In this document: positions 5,742-12,213 of the stretch, one piece after another
Numbering within the stretch: the stretch's first letter is position 1
Layout of the letters: the number at the start of each line of letters is the position of its first letter
Assembly: GCA_009843725.1 (NCBI GenBank)
Contig: VYCX01000355.1
Location: 1 to 12,213, forward strand
DNA from: Boseongicola sp. SB0675_bin_26
GTDB lineage: Bacteria; Pseudomonadota; Alphaproteobacteria; Rhodobacterales; Rhodobacteraceae
DNA: 12,213 nt
Direction of reading: 5' to 3'
Position numbers and translations under genes: made by a program
The notes under the pieces: model-generated
Told to the model about the DNA's origin: nothing
Databases searched by the model: none
What the model saw: only the letters and a program-made list of their open reading frames with translations

Positions 5742-7295
5742 TCAACTTGCCATTCTCGACACGTTCGAATCGTAGATTCGGCAACCGTCCTGGTGAGTGG
5801 CTGCCAGCTCGACTTCACGTTTGGCATACCACTTCAAGAGATGCGGACGGAGCTCTGCCGCGACGGCGCGTTCCTCTTGGCGACCGTCCGATTCGTTCAT
5901 TGCCTCGGACATTTCGTCGTGAAGCTTGTCGACGTCGAGACCAAGCACCACGCCGTCTCGAAGCCTGAACTCGCCATCGACGACAACGTGCCGGACATCC
6001 CGCGCCGTGGCCTTCGCGAGGATCAGCGAGAGCGGATCAACGTCCGGATCCAGCCAGGGTCGCGTGACATGGTTGATGTCGATGACGACGATGTCCGCGT
6101 AGGCACCGGGTTCGAGCCGGCCGACTTCGGCTTCCATGCCGAGCACCTTGGCACCGGACTGGGTTGCGGCCTCGAAGACGTCACCAGGCGTCAGGTAAGG
6201 GGCCCGTTGATCCGGCGACCGCGCAAGGTTCAGCATCAGGCGCATTTCAGCGAACATGTCGTCGTCATCGGCGAGGCTCGTACCGTCCATGCCCAGCGCC
6301 ATCGGGATCCCGTAGTCCTTGAACTGCGATGCAGGCGAAATGCCCGATCGGAGACGCAGGTTTGAGCTCGGGTTGCAACATATCTGGGCGCCACTGAGCG
6401 CAATCCGTTCCATGTCCTCTTGTGGCGTCCAGACCATGTGAGCCAGCGAAAGCCGCGGTCCGAGCAATCCCAGCGCCTCAAGATCCTGCAGCACGCCATG
6501 ACCGTTCGGCCCGAGAGATTCGAGGCTCTCGTAATATGATTCGAGCGCGTGGGTCTGGACTCTGACGCCCGATTGCAACGACACCGCCGCAATGCGCCGC
6601 AGCGTGTCGTCCAGCGTCCAGTGAGGCGCCGTGGGCCCGTACCAAACCGACACGAGACTGTCTCCGTCGTATTCGGCCGCAAGTCGTTCAATTGTTGCAA
6701 CGTAGTCATCCGGCGACAGCCGACGGCGCCTCGACTGAACATTCAGGAAGCGTCGTCGAAGCTCGGCCGGCAGCATGGAAAGGAACTGCTGCTCCTTCCC
6801 TTCCGAGAGGACCACCCTGTTCTTCCAACGCTCGCCTGGCGCGATGGCGGCCCGCATTCCGACCTTGCGGTATGCGGAGGCCTTTGCGCCGACCGAACGT
6901 TCGAGGCTTTCCGCAGAATCGCCGGCGCTGCACATGTCGACCACTGCGGTCACGCCGCTCCTGATCATCTGCGCCGCGCTGAAAGCCGTCGCCATCTCCT
7001 GCGGAAGGGAGCGATGCCCCAAGTTGGCGAACATCCAAGGCTCAAGAAAGTCGTCTGCCGTGCCATGGTTCGCCAATGGCACGCCGTAACAGTGATGGTG
7101 GGCATTGACGAAGCCCGGCAGGACGGCAGCGTCCTCGCCTCCTATCACTTCCAGATCCGGATAGCTCGCCGACAGACGTGCCGTTGTGCCAACGTCGAGC
7201 ACCCTCTGCCCCGCGACAACCACGCCAGCGTCGCTCCGGACATCCTGGGCGCTGGAAACAAGCCACCGTCCGGTTACCAAGTATGGGAGAGCCAA
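5742..7295 (-). CDS. Amidohydrolase, AtzA/TrzN/SsnA-type deaminase or chlorohydrolase
   Basis: A metal-dependent hydrolase of about 517 residues. Ligands, numbered from TTG 7295, are His66/His68 in NAHHHCYG, His249 with Glu252 in VQTHALES, His286 in LAHMVW and Asp337 in LGMDGTSLADD. This set fits the branch of the amidohydrolase superfamily that deaminates or dechlorinates heterocycles. The closing LEPGAYADIVVIDI and a second small beta domain are also typical. The substrate cannot be read from sequence; a nucleobase, triazine-like compound or other cyclic amine is plausible. The open frame runs to GTG 7349, but TTG 7295 has GGAGG at 7308-7304 with 8-nt spacing and begins at MALPYLVTGRWLV, the normal N-terminal strand, so I use it. 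The protein is somewhat longer than the usual 430-480 because of a C-terminal extension of about 80 residues. It leads the deacetylase operon. Confidence 0.88.
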   Translation of the reverse strand: MALPYLVTGRWLVSSAQDVRSDAGVVVAGQRVLDVGTTARLSASYPDLEVIGGEDAAVLPGFVNAHHHCYGVPLANHGTADDFLEPWMFANLGHRSLPQEMATAFSAAQMIRSGVTAVVDMCSAGDSAESLERSVGAKASAYRKVGMRAAIAPGERWKNRVVLSEGKEQQFLSMLPAELRRRFLNVQSRRRRLSPDDYVATIERLAAEYDGDSLVSVWYGPTAPHWTLDDTLRRIAAVSLQSGVRVQTHALESYYESLESLGPNGHGVLQDLEALGLLGPRLSLAHMVWTPQEDMERIALSGAQICCNPSSNLRLRSGISPASQFKDYGIPMALGMDGTSLADDDDMFAEMRLMLNLARSPDQRAPYLTPGDVFEAATQSGAKVLGMEAEVGRLEPGAYADIVVIDINHVTRPWLDPDVDPLSLILAKATARDVRHVVVDGEFRLRDGVVLGLDVDKLHDEMSEAMNESDGRQEERAVAAELRPHLLKWYAKREVELAATHQDGCRIYDSNVSRMAS

Positions 7296-7303
7296 GCTGC
7301 AGT

Positions 7304-7308
7304 CCTCC
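7304..7308 (-). promoter_or_regulatory. Ribosome binding site for the amidohydrolase TTG start
   Basis: GGAGG lies 8 nt before TTG 7295. Upstream candidates (GTG 7349 and GTG 7343) lack a comparable site, and the residues they would add have no family resemblance. Confidence 0.6.
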
Positions 7309-7440
7309 AGATGTTCCCAAGCCGAACATCGCAAGCAACTCACGTTCACGCATGTCGCAAAAGTGATTCTTTCTCAGGCTACGGATGACTCCGCTGGCAA
7401 GCGCCTCGGAAGCATCGGCCCGCGGCGCAGCAGAACCGCA

Positions 7441-7460
7441 TTGGGCAACGGATTTGCCAA
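7441..7460 (-). terminator. Bulged hairpin after the second NTF2-like gene, weak terminator candidate
   Basis: TTGGGCAA (7441-7448) pairs with TTGCCAA (7454-7460), with one bulged base and a 5-nt loop. It begins about 41 bp after the stop of the NTF2-like gene. No T-run is present. Confidence 0.2.
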
Positions 7461-7501
7461 GCCGGTGCCAAAGGATGCACGCGCGCTCCTGGCGATGGCG
7501 C

Positions 7502-7948
7502 TCAATCGGTCAAGCCGGCCGCCGAGAATGCTGCCGGAATGTCGTCTACGTAATCCCACCCCTGCGCAGCGACCCGCCAGCCCTCCGGGTTCTTGACCAG
7601 CAAGAAACAGCTGATGTCCCGGGTCACGTCGGTCTGGTTCTCCGTCATTTCGCAGCCGGCCGCGGCAATCGCGACGTTTCCGATGACGAATACCTCACAG
7701 CAGATGCCTTTTTCGGCGAACTCAAGGACTCCCTGGTTGTCCCGCAGTGCCTTCATTCGCTCCGCAAATTCCTCGGGCGTCTGCGGAGACGCGGGTCTCT
7801 TCGCGCCGAAGAGCGTCGCGCCCGCGACGAAGCCGTCAACGAGACCGTCCCAGTCCGCATCTTCGTCTGGCGACCAGTTCAGGCATTCGAATTGCCTGCT
7901 GATCAGCTCACGAATCTCCATTTCGTCGGGTGTACAGGTCTCTGACAT
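7502..7948 (-). CDS. NTF2-like protein (second), SnoaL superfamily
   Basis: A 148-residue protein that begins at ATG 7948 (MSETCTPDEMEIRELISRQF), preceded by AGGAG with 6-nt spacing. The same frame is open far upstream, but that part is Arg/Gly/Pro-rich shadow sequence opposite DUF1989 and has no ribosome site. The helix-rich N-terminus, the EFAERMKALRD stretch and the beta strands CEVFVIGNVAIAAAGCEMTE, ISCFLLVKN and WRVAAQGWDYV fit an NTF2-like cone fold of the SnoaL/ketosteroid-isomerase type. No catalytic residues can be assigned. It shows little direct resemblance to the first NTF2-like protein at 3156-3581. It lies 176 bp downstream of DUF1989 on the same strand and may share its transcript. 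Confidence 0.75.
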   Translation of the reverse strand: MSETCTPDEMEIRELISRQFECLNWSPDEDADWDGLVDGFVAGATLFGAKRPASPQTPEEFAERMKALRDNQGVLEFAEKGICCEVFVIGNVAIAAAGCEMTENQTDVTRDISCFLLVKNPEGWRVAAQGWDYVDDIPAAFSAAGLTD

Positions 7949-8041
7949 GCTCTTCTCCTCATATCGATCGGCGTGCACGGCTGACCGGGAAGCCGGGGGA
8001 CCTGGCTCTCCGGCCAGAACCATTGTTGTTCCAAGGGCGCC

Positions 8042-8057
8042 CGAATTCCCGAATTCG
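8042..8057. repeat. Tandem GAATTC with hairpin potential, upstream of the NTF2-like gene
   Basis: GAATTC occurs at 8043-8048 and 8051-8056, giving an 8-bp period and also CGAATT-N4-AATTCG arms. It lies between the DUF1989 and NTF2-like genes, about 95 bp before the latter. It could be an operator or a chance repeat. Confidence 0.25.
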
Positions 8058-8124
8058 AAAGGCAAGGACTGAAATTCCGCATCCTGACACCGCTGTCGGA
8101 CCGAAGGGGCAGTGCAGCAAGCCG

Positions 8125-8808
8125 CTACCCGTCGACCCGGAAATGGAGTTCGGTTGGAGAGTTGCCCTCGCCATTGATCGGCGCCAAGTCCTGCGGACAG
8201 GCCGACATGACGGCAATGCAGTCGAGTTCGGCACCGAACACGACCTTGTCGCCCGGGCCCGACACGGTTGGCAGCCACCTTATCGATCCATCCTTGGCAA
8301 CCGGGGTGTTCATCCAGATGTTGAACGGCGACGGGATGGCGGGCGCCCGGAGACCGATGGCAATGAGCGCCATGCGGAGGTTGTCTGTGCAGTTGTCGTG
8401 ATAGTCCACGCATCCAAGCTGCCGGTAGCGGTGGTGATCGCAGGAAGCGATTACCGTATCGTGGACCCCGGGCGAGGTATCTTCCAGGAATGTCAGGACG
8501 GGCCGCCGCAGGTTGGTTGCCAATCCGTCTTTCGGCCTTGGATAGATCGAGTTCAGGGACGTATGCAGGTGCTCCATGGACAGGTATTCGTTCAAGTCCT
8601 CCGAATTGAACGCCCAGAAATCGCAAACCTGCGTACCGTGGGTGTTCTCCACGGTCAGTTTCTGTCCCGGTGCCAGACGCGCCGCCACGCCACAGCGGGC
8701 CGGAACACGGTACCGCATGCCGATCTCCGGCGTGCCGTCGCGAGAGATCTGACTTGTCAGGCTATCGTTGATTCCGTCCGGTTGCCCAGGGTCGAACACG
8801 CAATCCAT
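8125..8808 (-). CDS. DUF1989 (urea carboxylase-associated) family protein
   Basis: A 227-residue soluble protein. Diagnostic stretches in order are RVPARCGVAARLAPGQKLTV, VCDFWAFNSEDLNEYLSM, PVLTFLEDTSPGVHDTVIAS, CVDYHDNCTDNLRMAL, FNIWMNTPV and MSACPQDLAPINGEG. These match the DUF1989 family, often found beside urea carboxylase, allophanate hydrolase and purine or amine catabolic genes. Members are thought to have a role in urea or amide nitrogen release, but the exact chemistry is not settled. Conserved Cys and His in the CDHH, DNC and SACPQD stretches may bind a metal (inference). The length is normal for the family and the gene looks complete. The start is ATG 8808, with a modest ribosome site (GGGAACGG). 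It lies 95 bp downstream of a LysR gene on the same strand. No urea carboxylase is in the window. Confidence 0.88.
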   Translation of the reverse strand: MDCVFDPGQPDGINDSLTSQISRDGTPEIGMRYRVPARCGVAARLAPGQKLTVENTHGTQVCDFWAFNSEDLNEYLSMEHLHTSLNSIYPRPKDGLATNLRRPVLTFLEDTSPGVHDTVIASCDHHRYRQLGCVDYHDNCTDNLRMALIAIGLRAPAIPSPFNIWMNTPVAKDGSIRWLPTVSGPGDKVVFGAELDCIAVMSACPQDLAPINGEGNSPTELHFRVDG

Positions 8809-8903
8809 AACCGTTCCCGATCCGCGAAGTGACTTTCAGCCTAGCGTCCTGCGGCCGTTTGCGGGAGCAGAGATTTCTCATGCATCGGGTGAACGCCAGT
8901 GCG

Positions 8904-9881
8904 TCATCTCATGAAATCGGGCTCAAGAAACTTCTGGCCGACCTCGCTGTCTCGGAAGACATCCGCTTCATCCAGCAGCCAGTTCTGGAACGCCCTGACC
9001 TTCGCCTGCATGACCGCGCTTTCGGGGCACACGAGGAAGTAGCTCTTGTTCTTGAGGCGACCTTCGAACGGGGCGATCAAGCTGCCGCTTTCAAGGTCAT
9101 TGGCGGCCGCAATGAGGCTTACCAAGGCAACCCCATGGCCTTCCTTTGCCGCCTGCAGGCACATGTGCTCGTCGGAATAGGTGACGACTTCATTCCGTGG
9201 CGCTTCGTTGATCTCAACGGAACGGAGCCATTTCGACCATCTTGGGTCCACCTGCGAAAAGCCGCTCCATTCGTAGTTGATCAGCGGCAGCTCAAGCAGG
9301 TCGCTTGGCCGACCTGGATCAATCGGGAAGCTGGGCGCGCAGACGGGAGCGACATAGTCATCCAGAACCCAGGCGACATGCATGTCGGGATAGTCGCCGA
9401 ATCCGTAGCGGATGGCGACGTCCACACCCTCGCTGGCAAAGTTGGCAACTCTGTCCGAGCTAAGGACGCGAACGGACAGCCCCTGATGCATCTCCTGGAA
9501 ACGAGGCAATCTGGGAGCAAGCCACTGCCCGGCGAAGGACGTTGTCGTGCTTATGACGATTCGGCCTTCCACCTCGTCTGACAACAGGGCGAGCGATCCT
9601 TCGGCAAGTTTCTGGAACGCCTGAATCGCGAAGGGTGCATAGACCTCACCGGCAGCCGTGAGCCTCAAGGACCGGGTCAGGCGATGAAAGAGCTTGACGC
9701 CAAGCTGGTCTTCGAGCGCCTTCACCTGGTGACTGACGGCTGTCGGCGTGACACACAGCTCTTCGGCGGCGACCTTGAAGCTGGAGTGGCGCGCTGCCGC
9801 TTCGAAGGCCTGAATGCTCTTGAGTGGTGGCAATCGGACCGCGCCTTGCACTGGTGTCCCCGTAGTGTCATCCGGCGCCAC
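8904..9881 (-). CDS. LysR family transcriptional regulator, GcvA-like (second copy)
   Basis: A regulator of 325 residues. The winged helix-turn-helix (about residues 31-57, FKVAAEELCVTPTAVSHQVKALE) follows the RLPPLKSIQAFEAA start of the family. The effector domain includes AWVLDDYVAPVC and VALVSLIAAA, and the C-terminus has KVRAFQNWLLDEADVFRDS. It is strongly similar along its length to the LysR protein at 1187-2155, so one arose by duplication or both come from a recent common stock. The start is GTG 9881 with AAAGGA and 6-nt spacing. The gene is divergent from the ABC importer across 713 bp and heads the minus-strand series DUF1989, NTF2-like, amidohydrolase. It is the best candidate for controlling both sides, though the wide gap means a separate promoter for each. 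Confidence 0.93.
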   Translation of the reverse strand: MAPDDTTGTPVQGAVRLPPLKSIQAFEAAARHSSFKVAAEELCVTPTAVSHQVKALEDQLGVKLFHRLTRSLRLTAAGEVYAPFAIQAFQKLAEGSLALLSDEVEGRIVISTTTSFAGQWLAPRLPRFQEMHQGLSVRVLSSDRVANFASEGVDVAIRYGFGDYPDMHVAWVLDDYVAPVCAPSFPIDPGRPSDLLELPLINYEWSGFSQVDPRWSKWLRSVEINEAPRNEVVTYSDEHMCLQAAKEGHGVALVSLIAAANDLESGSLIAPFEGRLKNKSYFLVCPESAVMQAKVRAFQNWLLDEADVFRDSEVGQKFLEPDFMR

Positions 9882-9903
9882 TTGGTTTCCTTTCGCGACC
9901 TAA

Positions 9904-9928
9904 CGGACCGTCAAACCGAACCGGTCCG
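9904..9928. promoter_or_regulatory. Inverted repeat CGGACCG-N11-CGGTCCG, possible LysR autoregulatory site
   Basis: Perfect 7-bp arms with an 11-nt spacer begin 22 bp upstream of the LysR start at 9881. LysR regulators commonly bind interrupted dyads near their own promoters. That this is such a site is inference. Confidence 0.4.
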
Positions 9929-9968
9929 ACAATGTGAACGTCACTTCCATGAAATCATGCACGGCCGT

Positions 9969-9980
9969 CGACACGTGTCG
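9969..9980. promoter_or_regulatory. 12-bp perfect palindrome CGACACGTGTCG
   Basis: A self-complementary 12-mer in the divergent gap, about 90 bp from the LysR start. It could be an operator. No regulator can be named. Confidence 0.3.
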
Positions 9981-10154
9981 GCAAATTCGGATCCTACTCT
10001 GACTCCGCACAGAGACTATGCCGGCAAGGCGAAGGCAAGGCAAATCTTCACCAACCCAGGGGTGCATCGCAGACTTGTGACTCAGATGGTTCCGGATCCG
10101 CTGGAGCAGGCGGGGTTCTCTCCAGGCCGCACGCAGGAGCTTGTGCCGAGGGTT

Positions 10155-10187
10155 GGCCCGAACCCCGGAAGAAACGGGTTCCGGGCC
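10155..10187 (+). terminator. Strong bulged hairpin with TTT, terminator- or attenuator-like
   Basis: GGCCCGAACCC (10155-10165) pairs with GGGTTCCGGGCC (10176-10187), giving 11 pairs with one bulged C and a 10-nt loop. TTTCCT follows on the plus strand. It lies about 400 bp before the importer gene and after no recognised plus-strand gene, so it may end a small RNA or act in a long leader. Confidence 0.4.
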
Positions 10188-10449
10188 TTTCCTGCGCAAT
10201 TACACAGGAGAAATCTGCTCCAAGCCGACTTCGTCGCACCGAAAGGTCGTTCGTGCCTGATGTCAACGATCTGGTCCGCTCCCGCCAGGCACAGCGCCCT
10301 GTTCCGACGGGTCTTCGTGGCGCATTCGCCCCTTTCCGCAGCTTTGGCCGTGCACGGCCTCGATCCTGCTGGCGACGCTGGAGACGGTCCCGTGGGAGCC
10401 GGCCCGGTCGACACGGATCCACGGCAGCGGGATCTCGTGCCCGAAGCGA

Positions 10450-10464
10450 TCGGGACAGTCCCGA
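10450..10464. promoter_or_regulatory. Dyad TCGGGACAGTCCCGA, possible operator of the importer
   Basis: Perfect 7-bp arms are separated by one base, 131 bp before the importer start. The half-site CAGTCCCG recurs at 10540-10547, 84 bp away, which is about eight helical turns. A regulator binding both sites on the same face of the DNA is conceivable. Confidence 0.35.
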
Positions 10465-10594
10465 ACCTGATGGCGCGCGACGTGCAAGCGCAGTCGCTCA
10501 CCCGTCACATGAGATTGATGCAGTTGTGTCGTGCTTGGTCAGTCCCGGAGAATGGTCGGAAAAGCGACAGAACGACAGGATCAGGGAAACTGCA

Positions 10595-12100
10595 GTGCCA
10601 TTCTTGGAGGTCTGTGACGTCAGCAAGTCGTTTGGCCAAGTGGCCGCTCTCAGGCACGTCTCGTTCGAGGCCGAGAAACCGGAGGTGGTCGCGATAATGG
10701 GCGAAAACGGCGCCGGCAAGACGACGATAGCAAACGTCTTGTTTGGTCTCTATCAGCCGGATGCCGGCCACGTTCGCATCGGCGGAAAGACATTGGCCGC
10801 GAAGAGCCCGATCGAAGCGTTGAATGCCGGCATAGGCATGATACATCAACACTTCCACCTGGTCGACACGATGACCGCGGCCGAGAACATCCGGCTTGGG
10901 CTGCCCGCAAGAGAGAAGCGGAAGGCGACCACGACATCCCTTCGCAAGCAAGCCGCCTCATACGGCTTCGAGATCGACTTCGAGGTCGAAGTCGGCTTGA
11001 TGCCCGTCGGCATGCGCCAGCGAGTCGAGATCCTGAAGGTTCTCCATCGAGACGTTTCAATCCTGATCCTGGACGAGCCCACCAGTGTCCTGGCGCCAAA
11101 CGAGGTGGACGGCTTCCTCCAAGGCGTTTCCAACCTGAGGGACGAGGGAAAGACCGTTCTGTTTGTCACCCATAAGCTCGACGAGGTGATGCAGGTGGCA
11201 GACCGTGTCCTGGTGATGCGCGACGGCGGTGTCGTGGCAATGTCCGACATGCGGTCAGTGACCCCTCAGCAGCTTTCGTCGGCGATGATCGGCAGGGAGT
11301 TCGAAACGGCGGGACTCAAGCGGCGCAGGGCCGCGTCGAACCAAGTGGTCCTGGACGTTTCGACCGTGTCCGCGCAAAGCGACCGGGGCACGTCGGCGCT
11401 CAGGGACCTGTCACTTGAGGTGAAGGCCGGCGAGATACTGGGGGTTGCCGGCGTCGACGGCAACGGTCAGCGAGAACTGTCGGAAGTCATCGCCGGCTTG
11501 AGGTCCATCGATCACGGCGCGATCCGGCTCGACGGAAAGGACATCTCGGATTGGCCAGTCGGCCGGCGGCAGGCAGCCGGAATCGGCTTCGCACCCGAAG
11601 ACCGACACGCGGAAGGCCTCGTTCTCTCGCTCAGCGTCGCCGAAAACCTCGTCTTTCGCAAGATAGACTCCGCTCCGAACTCGAAGAACCATCTTCTCGA
11701 CCGCAAAGGAATCTCTCGGCGAGGCACCTGTGTCGCCGAACGGTTCGACATACGGCCGCGCAACGTCCAGCTGCCGGCATCCGCGCTTTCCGGCGGAAAC
11801 CAGCAGAAAATCGTCCTCGCTCGGGAACTGGAAGCGGCGGCCAGACTTCTCGTCGTTGCACAACCGACGAAAGGGCTCGATGTCGGTGCAATAGAATTCG
11901 TCCAGCAACAGATTGCGGCTGCCGCGGAGCGCGGCATTGCCGTTCTCTATATTTCCACCGAACTGGAGCACATCCTCGAGATCGCCGACCGTGTCGTCGT
12001 AATCTCCAGCGGCAGCATCACCGGCAATCTCGTGCCCGACCAAGCGACGGCGGAGCGTGTCGGCCTGTTGATGGGCGGATCGAAGGTTGCGACGACATGA
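10595..12100 (+). CDS. ABC importer ATPase, two fused domains, nucleoside/simple-sugar type
   Basis: A cytoplasmic ATPase of about 501 residues with two ABC domains, as in RbsA/MglA and the YufO-type nucleoside importers. Domain 1 has Walker A GENGAGKT (36-43), Q-loop Gln85, signature VGMRQR (138-143, a degenerate form of LSGGQ common in this class), Walker B ILILDEP (156-162) and H-loop His193. Domain 2 has the usual degraded Walker A GVDGNGQ (about 286-292), an intact LSGGNQQ (about 398-404) and AQPTKGLD. The start is GTG 10595, beginning VPFLEVCDVSKSFG, with AGGGA upstream. The frame is open further left, but that part is not protein-like. The stop overlaps the permease start as ATGA, so the two are translationally coupled. 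The partners look like PnrA/BMP-type nucleoside systems, but no binding protein is visible here. The imported substrate is inferred to be a purine, pyrimidine or related compound. Confidence 0.92.
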   Translation: MPFLEVCDVSKSFGQVAALRHVSFEAEKPEVVAIMGENGAGKTTIANVLFGLYQPDAGHVRIGGKTLAAKSPIEALNAGIGMIHQHFHLVDTMTAAENIRLGLPAREKRKATTTSLRKQAASYGFEIDFEVEVGLMPVGMRQRVEILKVLHRDVSILILDEPTSVLAPNEVDGFLQGVSNLRDEGKTVLFVTHKLDEVMQVADRVLVMRDGGVVAMSDMRSVTPQQLSSAMIGREFETAGLKRRRAASNQVVLDVSTVSAQSDRGTSALRDLSLEVKAGEILGVAGVDGNGQRELSEVIAGLRSIDHGAIRLDGKDISDWPVGRRQAAGIGFAPEDRHAEGLVLSLSVAENLVFRKIDSAPNSKNHLLDRKGISRRGTCVAERFDIRPRNVQLPASALSGGNQQKIVLARELEAAARLLVVAQPTKGLDVGAIEFVQQQIAAAAERGIAVLYISTELEHILEIADRVVVISSGSITGNLVPDQATAERVGLLMGGSKVATT

Positions 12101-12213
12101 ATGGTTCGTCCGCCCTGCCGTTCAAGGTCTTCGGCGCCTTGGCCGGCGCCCTGGCCGTGGGTGCGGGACTGATACTCTTGACAGGAGTCAGCCCCGTCAG
12201 CGCCTACCTCGCG
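12097..12213 (+). CDS. ABC importer permease, N-terminal part only
   Basis: The frame opens at ATG 12097, overlapping the ATPase stop by 4 bp, and runs off the window after 39 residues. Those residues hold a hydrophobic first membrane segment (FKVFGALAGALAVGAGLILL) followed by TGVSPVSAYLA, which resembles the G.nPl.AY stretch after the first helix of BPD_transp_2 permeases (RbsC/YufP type). Position and coupling to the ATPase support this. The second permease and the binding protein are expected further right. Confidence 0.8.
   Translation, partial: MNGSSALPFKVFGALAGALAVGAGLILLTGVSPVSAYLA

Larger units (their letters stand above)
9882..10594. other. Gene-free divergent stretch between LysR and the ABC importer
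   Basis: No gene with recognisable motifs was found. The stretch holds an inverted repeat next to the LysR start (9904-9928), a 12-bp palindrome CGACACGTGTCG (9969-9980), a strong bulged hairpin (10155-10187) and a 15-bp dyad TCGGGACAGTCCCGA (10450-10464) upstream of the importer. Open frames exist, including one on the minus strand (10263-10508) whose third codon positions are GC-rich, but I do not recognise its product and list it as doubtful. Confidence 0.5.

Noticed and set aside
5766..5780. Dyad CGAATC-N3-GATTCG
   Set aside because: It is inside the 3' end of the amidohydrolase gene, encodes ordinary residues, and is likely incidental.
5286..6365. A 359-residue open frame on the plus strand
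   Set aside because: It lies opposite the deacetylase and amidohydrolase genes, has no motifs and crosses the gap between them. It is a shadow of GC-rich coding sequence on the other strand.
7949..8626. Upstream extension of the second NTF2-like frame
   Set aside because: The extra residues are a frame-shifted shadow of DUF1989 with no family resemblance, and ATG 7948 has a good ribosome site.
9684..10697. A 337-residue open frame on the plus strand
   Set aside because: It is antisense to the LysR start and then overlaps the importer ATPase in another frame. Composition and lack of motifs mark it as non-coding.

Overview
The window looks like part of an alphaproteobacterial chromosome, probably Rhodobacterales or a neighbouring group. 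Base composition is high-GC. The gene families fit this too: GcvA-type LysR regulators, an HpPgdA-like CE4 hydrolase, a DUF1989 protein and a nucleoside/simple-sugar type ABC importer. This placement is an inference from style and gene content. There is no rRNA or other marker gene in the window.

Ten genes lie on the minus strand and two on the plus strand. From the left edge: an amidase gene cut short by an in-frame stop (18-755); a gene-free structured stretch; a GcvA-like LysR regulator (1187-2155) that probably starts at a CTG codon; another gene-free stretch with a 13-bp inverted repeat; a secreted thioredoxin-fold protein with a CPPC motif (2584-2994); a SnoaL/NTF2-like protein (3156-3581); a secreted SGNH esterase of the MsAcT/arylesterase type (3659-4390); a 385-bp regulatory-looking stretch with a promoter-like block and two palindromes; an HpPgdA-like polysaccharide deacetylase/cyclic imidase (4776-5675); an AtzA/SsnA-type amidohydrolase (5742-7295); a second NTF2-like protein (7502-7948); a DUF1989 'urea carboxylase-associated' protein (8125-8808); and a second GcvA-like LysR (8904-9881). 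After a 713-bp divergent gap, the plus strand carries the double ATPase of an ABC importer (10595-12100), overlapped by the first codons of its permease (12097 to the window end).

Taken together the genes suggest a catabolic island for a nitrogen-containing small molecule such as a nucleobase, hydantoin or cyclic imide. The importer would bring it in. The amidohydrolase would deaminate or open a heterocycle, the CE4-like enzyme could hydrolyse a cyclic imide, and the amidase (when intact) could hydrolyse the linear amide. DUF1989 proteins commonly accompany urea and allophanate metabolism. The two paralogous LysR regulators are the obvious candidates for control. This pathway is inferred from families and context, and no substrate can be read from the sequence.

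The most unusual things seen directly are: a 27-nt block with four mismatches between copies, placed upstream of both the amidase and the esterase in the same orientation; a likely CTG start for the first LysR gene; the interrupted amidase; and several palindromes and hairpins in the intergenic stretches, notably the strong bulged hairpin at 10155-10187.
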